64,000 nucleotides of DNA, from contig NC_052350.1 in assembly GCF_009727055.1 (NCBI RefSeq), positions 42,043,523 through 42,107,522 on the forward strand, given 5' to 3'. The notes beneath the pieces were generated by a model. That model did no database searches, was not told where the DNA came from, and saw only the letters and a list, made by a program, of their open reading frames with translations. The DNA comes from Benincasa hispida. Taxonomy: Eukaryota > Streptophyta > Magnoliopsida > Cucurbitales > Cucurbitaceae. Shown piece by piece: positions 57,920-64,000 of the stretch. The translations under genes and the position numbers were made by a program. Every line of letters begins with the position of its first letter. The stretch's first letter is position 1.

Positions 57920-59458
57920 TCACAGACCATAGTTAACGATGTCCGCATACCATGACAGTTCTTTTATGCAAAACAGCTGCTCATCCAGGAACATGGCACT
58001 CACTTCAGATTCATTGCAGTCAACTTCAGGATTCTCCAATATGGACAAGTGATCTGCAACTTGATTCTCTGTCCCCTTACAATCAATTATCTCGATATTA
58101 AATTCATGAAGGAGGAGAACCCATCTGATCAATCTCGGCTTTGCGTCCTTCTTTGTCATCAAATATTTAATTGTCGAGTGATCAGTATGAATAAGTACCT
58201 TGGTTCCCAACAAGTATGCCCAAAATTTTTCCAACGCAAAAATCACAGCCAGGAGCTCTTTTTCAGTGGTGGTGTAATTAAGTTGAGCAGGGTTCAAGGT
58301 TTTACTCGAATATGTGATGGGGTGCAAAATTGTTTTCTTCTTTTGCGCTAATGCAGCTCTCGTCACATACCCGCTTACATCGCACATGATTTCGAACGGC
58401 AGTGTCCAATTCGGTGCAATTAAGACGGGTGCGGTAATCAGGGCATCCTTTAAAATTCGAAATGCGTTGAGGCAATTGTTGTCAAATTCAAACTTTCTGT
58501 CTGCCTCTAGTAGTGCACTTAATGGTCTTGCTATCTTAGAAAAGTCTTTAACAAATCGTCTGTAGAATCCAGCATGCCCCAGGAAGCTTCGTACTGCCTT
58601 CACATTGGTTGGAGGTGGAAGCTTTTTAATTGCATCAATTTTTGTTTTGTCCACATCCAACCCTTCTCTAGAGACCTTGTGCCCCAACACTATACCCTCT
58701 GTCACCATGAAGTGACATTTTTCCCAATTAAGCAACAGGTTTGTCTCTTCACATCTTTTCAGTATTTTCTCCAAATTGGCCAGACAGACTTCATAAGTGT
58801 TCCTATAAACGGAGAAGTCATCCATAAATATTTCTACTGAGTTCTCGAGAAAATCTAAAAAGATTGCCATCATGCACCTCTGAAACATACTTGGCGCATT
58901 GCAGAGGCCGAACGGCATGTGGCGGTAAGCGAATGTCTCATATCGGTAGGTGAATATGGTCTTGTCTTGGTCTTCAGGAGCTATCATGATTTGATTTTAC
59001 CTGGCATACCCATCCAAGAAGCAGTAAAAATCATTCCTTGCTAGTCTGTCCAGCATTTGATCAATGAATGGCAAAGGGAAATGATCTTTCTTTGTGGCCG
59101 CATTCAGTTTGCGGTAGTCCATACATATGCGCCATCCAGTGATGGTTCTTTGCGGTATTAATTCATTGTTCTCATTGGGGACTATCGTCATTCCGCCCTT
59201 TTTAGGCACACATTGCATGGGGTTGACCCACGTGCTATCTGCAATGGGATAGATAATGCCCGCATACAGCCATTTGATAATCTTCTTTTTGACGACCTCT
59301 TTCATTGCAGGGTTAAGTCTGCATTGATTTTCAATGGTTTCTTTGTGGTCGTCTTCAAGACGAATGTGGTGCATGCAGTACGCGGGGTTAATTCCTCTGA
59401 TATCAACGAGCGTCCAGCCTATTGCTTGCACATGATTTTTTAGAATGCTCATCAACAC
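57920..59458 (-). pseudogene. Athila reverse transcriptase-RNase H, one internal stop
   Basis: The upstream frame 58997-59458 has CVPKKGGMTIVPNENNELIP, WRICMDYRKLN and FCFLDGY-type sequence, ending in TAA. The downstream 355-codon frame (57920-58987) has [16 protein letters not shown], the FMDD catalytic motif (residues 54-57, FMDDFSVY), [10 protein letters not shown], and RNase H with [16 protein letters not shown] and [10 protein letters not shown] (the three acidic residues are present). A single stop in the 'FLDGY..YNQI' stretch separates the halves, so this is the best-preserved part of the element. Confidence 0.9.
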
Positions 59459-59464
59459 ATTCTC

Positions 59465-59749
59465 TTAATCTGCGTTAAGTGCGGAGGAAATTATAACTGG
59501 TAACTTCTTACTCTGCCCTAGGAATGCATACTTCAGATGTATTGGTAGGGTTTTTAGTTCAAGGGTTGGTGGCTCTACGAGAGAAGGTTGCGTTATTTTT
59601 CTTTCTTTCTTTAGCTCTTCTTCTTGCGTTGCGATCGATCCTTCTTCTTTGTTTGTTTTTGCTATGATCACATTGCAGGTAGCTACGGATGTGTCGGCAT
59701 CCTCTTCTTCATACTCTTCATCAAACTTTTCTTCTTCAATCAAATTCAC
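59465..59749 (-). pseudogene. Athila linker between protease and RT
   Basis: A 94-codon acidic frame, E/D/K-rich, ending in LPIHLKYAFLGQSKKLPVII, the segment that usually precedes Athila RT. It is followed by a stop. Confidence 0.7.
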
Positions 59750-59892
59750 GTCATCTTCCGAATCTGGAAGGTCTTCCTCATCAGAAATTTCATGGCACGA
59801 ATTATATTAAATTTGAGCTTCTGTCCGTTTATGCTCAAAGTGATCTCACCCTTATGCACATCAATTTGGGCACGACCTGTTGATAGGAAAGG

Positions 59893-60231
59893 TCACCCCA
59901 AAATGATGGGCACATCTTTATCGGCCTTATAATCTTGGATGATAAAGTCAGCTGGCAAAATAAATTTATCAATCGTGATCAGCACGTCCTTCACCTTACC
60001 CTCTGGATGAACCAGAGATCTGTCGGCCAGTTGGAGAGTCACCGATGTGGGCACAAGTTGTCCCACATTTAATTGTCTAAAAATCGACAGCGGCATCAAA
60101 TTTATGTTGGCCCCCAAGTCACACAAAGATTGCCCAATATAGAGTCCTCCTATGGAGCAAGGAATAGTGAAGCTCCCAGGATCGCTCATCTTCGATGGGA
60201 TAATAGATTTGGAACTTTGCGTTAATGCCAC
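59893..60231 (-). pseudogene. Athila aspartic protease
   Basis: Frame with PGSFTIPCSIGG, LCDLGANINLMPLSIF (the DLGA form of the catalytic D-S/L-G-A motif normal for Athila) and ADFIIQDYKADKDVPIILG. The following GRPFL-type segment is out of frame. Confidence 0.83.
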
Positions 60232-60500
60232 CGTGGAAAATTTTCCAGTGCCACTTTTCTTGGTTACATGTCTTTCAGAAACTTGGCATAGGTAGGCATT
60301 TCCTTAATCGCTTCACTGAAAGGAATGCTAACATGTAATTGCTTTAACATAGATAGGAAGCGTTGGTACTATACCTCTTCGTTTTTCTTCTTCTTTAGCC
60401 TCTGAGGAAAAGGTGGTAACTAGACTCTCACGGTTCCTGTTTCATTTGTCTTTAAGGTTGATGCAACCTCAGGTTTTACTACTTCATTTTTTTCTTCTTC

Positions 60501-62059
60501 TTATGTTACCGCAATTGCAGGTTTAGATGCGATGGAGGTTGATATGTTCTGCTCCTTCTTTTCTCCCTCCACAGTCTTTCTACTACGCACTGTCACAACC
60601 TGATATTGCTCCTTACCTGAACCCCCTGGGTTGCGTGGAAGCTCGGTTGAACTTGGCAGTGCCTCTTGCGGTATACTTTTGAGCTCATTTGCAATTTGGC
60701 TCATTTGCAATTCAAGGTTGCAGATGGACATAGCCTGACTTTGAAGCACCGTCTCATTTTTCTTTATATATTGCTTCAGTAGGCCTTATAGGGAAGAAGA
60801 TTGCGGTGGTTGTTGTGAGCTACTTACTTGATTGCTCTGCTGACCATTGCTACATTGAAAGAACCCTGGTGGCCCTTTTTTTTATGCTTCAGATTGAAAG
60901 TTTTATTGTGGATTCTTCCAAGCAAAGTTTGGGTGGTTTTTCCACCCGGGGTTGTAGGTGTTGAAAAAAGGGTTGTTCTTTACAAAATATACAGACTGTG
61001 GGTTTCATGAAAAATCTTCCATTGCATGCCCATCACTACAAGTCGCACACCTTGCGGTGTTTTAACTTATTGCGTTGATTTGCTCACCTTGCGGTGTTAG
61101 GCTGCTGATCATCATTCCTTGAATCAAATTCATCATTGCGGTCATTTGGTTCTGCAATGAAACAATAGCACCGTTATTTGCGTCAGAATCTTTGAGTCTT
61201 AGTCTTTGTTCACTCTCCCTCTAGTCTTCATGATTCTTGGAGATGCGATCCAGGATATTCTTCGCCTCATCATAAGTCTTGTCAAGCAGACCACCAGCTG
61301 CTGCCGCATAGGCAGTGGTCTACGAAGCAGGATTCAAACCATGGTAGAAAATTTCCATCTGAAGGCAGTCTGGCAGCCCATTATGCAGACAATCTCGGAC
61401 CACCCTTTTAAACCTCGCCCAGGCATCGCTGAGCGATTCGTCCACGTCTTGTTCAAAATTAGTAATAAGCTTTCTTTGTCTCGCGTTCTCTGTAGGTGGG
61501 AAATATTTCTTCATAAACTTCTCCACCACCTACTTCTAAGAAGTGATCTCTCCTAGTTCGAGTGAATAAGCCTATTTCTTAGCCTGATCACAGAGAGAAA
61601 ATGGAAACAGTGTTAGTCGAATCTCCTCAGCAGAGATGTTCGAGAACACAAAAGTATTGTAGATTTTAATAAAACTTCGGAGGTGGACGTGCAGATCCTC
61701 GCCACGCCTTCCTCCGAATTGACCTGCAGCTTTGATCATCTGTAGCATCACCAGTTTCATTTCAAATCTACTTCTGTCTAAGGCAGGCCTCATGATTCCC
61801 GGAGAGAAATCATAGAGGTTTGGTGATGCATAGTCCCTAATGGGCCTATTGCGATCGTTGGCCAACAGATTGGATTTGCAGTGACATTATTGTTATTTGG
61901 TGCTTCATTCCTAAGCTGCTCTGCCATCTCTTCTTGATCGGATTGTGGTTGCTGATGGCGGTCTCTCAATCTTCTCCTAAAAGTCCTCTCAATCTCTGGG
62001 TCGTAATTCGCCAGAGATTGAGAGTTTTGCAAAGAAATTAAAAAAACTACCATTAACAA
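60501..62059 (-). pseudogene. Athila gag, degenerate
   Basis: Pieces read RRRLRDRHQQPQSDQEEMAE (from 62059), IKAAGQFGGRRGEDLHVHLR and FSNISAEEIRLTLFPFSL (61572-61865), WARFKRVVRDCLHNGLPDCL…FYHGL (61320-61529; Retrotrans_gag), then a damaged CxxC…GHA zinc-knuckle trace near 61040 and a P/E-rich tail (60501-60749). Frameshifts and stops occur between pieces. Confidence 0.8.
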
Positions 62060-62074
62060 ACTATTTTGTCGAAG

Positions 62075-62092
62075 TCCCCGGCAACGACGCCA
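62075..62092 (-). other. Athila primer binding site, tRNA-Asp
   Basis: TGGCGTCGTTGCCGGGGA on the minus strand, 9 nt after the 5' LTR; complementary to tRNA-Asp(GUC) with one mismatch. Confidence 0.84.
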
Positions 62093-62101
62093 AAAACTTG
62101 A

Positions 62102-63737
62102 TGCGTTATTTTATTGAATGGAATTATGGATGATATACGTTGATGGAATTACATTGTGCACTCGAGTTTCCCCAGCGGAATCCAAGTGTAAATTCCTCTG
62201 AGTTTCCTGGTAAGTCCAAGGTCGATTATAGGGACTTGTGAAAATAGTTTGCGTCGATAATTTTCTTATGAAGACTTTGCGGTAATCGGTAAATCATAAG
62301 GTGGTTGGTTTGTTGTTGCATTAATGAAAATAATAATAAATGCGGAAGAGTTCGAAAAGAGTTGGCAACGGGAGATATGATGAATATGCAGTGAACGGGT
62401 TGAAAAGGGTTTTGGCTAACACTTTCTAGGTTGCATTTATACTTTGCGATCATGAAACATGCATACAATAGTAAACCACCTCTCGGTGTGAATGCCACGG
62501 CTTCTAAGGCTAGAACGCATGCGATAAATATGCGATAAGCCTACAGGGTTTACACATAAACCTCTATTTCTATTTATGCGATGACAACATGACATTCACA
62601 TAAATATGCGACCGCATAATATCATTCCTATTCCTAGGATGCAAGCGATGCACGTTGACAAACAGAGCTTATCTCTAAGTCCCTATTTCTTGTTTATGCA
62701 AGCCTAATCTTGCTCTTTCAAGTAAGATTCCAACCTAGCTCTCTCGAGACATTAGGTTCTTCCTTTATATTCTCTCTCGAGCAACTCTAAAGGGATGTTT
62801 GGCACAACATAAAACAAGATAATCGCAAGCAATGAACTTCCTAGATCATGTTAGCTTAGTTCCTCTCAACCCATTCAACTAGTTTAGCTACTTATGCGTA
62901 TTAAGAGAGTGAGCAGATGTAGAAATATAACTTCCATTGAATAGATAAAAGATAAAATACAAAACAACAATGCAAGTACAGTAAATAACCTGGAGCAATT
63001 TCTTGCCACCAGGAGTTACACTGTTCTACTTGTGCTCTAATGATACTCTTGCTTTCGCGAGAGTCAACCCATTCTCTACCCTTACGCCTTAAGGTCCTCT
63101 CTCGAGCTGCCTTGGACGATCTCTGGTGTCACCACTCTTCTCTAGCTCCACCGTGTAATGAAAAAGAGAACTATGAACAGAGGTGTGAACTTGTAAGGTG
63201 ATGAAGTAATCGATTGCTTAACCCCTTCTCTGAAGAATGCACTTAGTATTTATAGGGCATTAAAGGTGAAAGGCGGCTTCTCTCTCCTAGCTGTATAGAT
63301 GGGACTGCTTTAATTCCTGACTAATGCACCGGATAATTGTCACCGATAAAGCTAGATTGTTATCGACTGTCAACTTAATTTGGATTTGACTGCTGTCAGC
63401 TTTCTGTCCCATCGATCTTAATTGTCCTTTCTTCCGGATGCGTCCACCATGTTGCGGTGATTCTTCTTGGGTGAATATTTACGAGCGCGATCAACGCAAA
63501 GTCTTGCGGTGAAGTTGCACTCGACCGATGAATTCCTATGATCGCAATCTTTGCAATGTGTTAACGCATATTTTGCACAAAAAATACAAAAATCAATAGT
63601 TCCAATGCTCTGACGCACGCGACTGCAATATTATAGATTTTATGCTTAATGAATGTAGTTTATCATTTTTCATCAACGCAATCCAACATTGTTTAATAAC
63701 TTAGCACTATGATAACGTGCATTTCTGCCCGTTATCA
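62102..63737 (-). repeat. Athila 5' LTR
   Basis: 1636 bp, colinear with 53718-55312. Its U3 start carries the hairpin with arms TGATAACGGGCA and TGCACGTTATCA around GAAA. Confidence 0.86.
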
Positions 63738-64000
63738 TGAAGCTGCTAAGGAGACTATTTGGCTTAAGAAGTTCCTTACTGATTTGGAAATTGTTCCAAA
63801 TATGTCTTTGCTCATCACACTTTATTGTGATAACAATGGTGTTGTGGCAAAATCTAAGGAACCTGGGAGTCACCGAAGAGACAAGTACATAGAACATAAA
63901 TATCATTTGATTCGGGAGATTATGGATCGAGGTAATGTGATTGTCACGAAGATTTCTTCAGATCACAACGTTGCTGATCTGCTTACAAAGGCTCTCATAG
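63738..64000 (+). pseudogene. Copia-B-type RNase H, fragment running off the window
   Basis: Frame EAAKETIWLKKFLTDLEIVP, then TLYCDNNGVVAKSKEP, HRRDKYIEHKYHLIREI and SDHNVADLLTKAL: Copia RNase H with the D, E and H positions of the family. It continues the Copia interrupted at 53717, but roughly 120 residues expected between the two pieces are missing. The remaining part and the LTR lie beyond 64000. Confidence 0.8.

Larger units (their letters stand above)
53718..63737 (-). mobile_element. Athila-type Ty3/Gypsy retrotransposon, 10.0 kb, minus strand
   Basis: LTRs at 53718-55312 and 62102-63737 (TGATAA… to …AATAACGCA), tRNA-Asp PBS at 62075-62092, and polypurine tract AAATTTGGGGGTG next to the 3' LTR. 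Domain order gag-PR-RT-RH-INT is Gypsy. The RT sequence ([28 protein letters not shown]) and the primer are those of the Athila clade. Flanking bases (GAGGT, TGAAG) are not a TSD. Copia sequence lies on both sides, but its middle third is missing. All frames are broken; no env-like frame was recognised in the 3' part. Confidence 0.88.

Noticed and set aside
19586..62092. tRNA-Asp gene traces
   Set aside because: Only the 18 nt complementary to the tRNA 3' end are present, next to LTRs; they are primer binding sites.

Overview
This is plant nuclear DNA, AT-rich and packed with transposable elements. It holds two intact host genes with plant introns: a SEC62 translocon subunit and an NF-YA transcription factor with a miR169-type site in its 3' UTR. 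The Copia gag/pol fragments look most like families I remember from melon and cucumber, so I infer a cucurbit. That rests on memory, not on a search.

Layout. 1-1615: broken plant-mobile-domain gene. 2004-30912: an old LTR (called LTR-A here, minus strand) split by a 28.2-kb CACTA transposon (2171-30405). The CACTA has matching terminal inverted repeats and a decayed 3-bp target duplication, and its halves of LTR-A join exactly. It carries fragments resembling an RRP6-like exonuclease gene, a solo LTR-A (3337-5337), a solo LTR of the related family LTR-B (7123-8969), a hAT MITE (29270-29866) and a truncated minus-strand Copia of the LTR-B family (about 10690-28665). That Copia was itself hit by two solo LTR-A copies (11007-13039, 16034-18329) and by a 7.9-kb non-autonomous Athila-like LTR element (18854-26776, perfect TSD).

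30913-44994 is the gene island: a hAT MITE (31855-32385), SEC62 (33378-37202, plus) and NF-YA (39990-42613, minus, with a 5' UTR exon near 44527-44705). A Copia LTR starts only about 290 bp beyond the NF-YA 5' end.

44995-64000 is a second retroelement nest on the plus strand. Copia-1 (44995-47275 and 50788-51560) is broken by a truncated LTR-B Copia (47278-50787). Then come an LTR-A fragment (51556-52495) and another LTR-B-type Copia pol (52500-53717), which resumes at 63738-64000 after a 10-kb minus-strand Athila-type Gypsy element (53718-63737).

The most interesting signals: (1) the CACTA carrying gene fragments; (2) a shared noncoding 3' block, shared tRNA-Asp primer site, doubled polypurine tracts and U3-terminal hairpins linking the non-autonomous element to the Athila element, as expected if one is mobilised by the other's proteins; (3) a compensatory base-pair change in the U3 hairpin between the two LTRs of the Athila element. 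All retroelement reading frames are broken by stops or frameshifts. Copy identities and ages were not computed.
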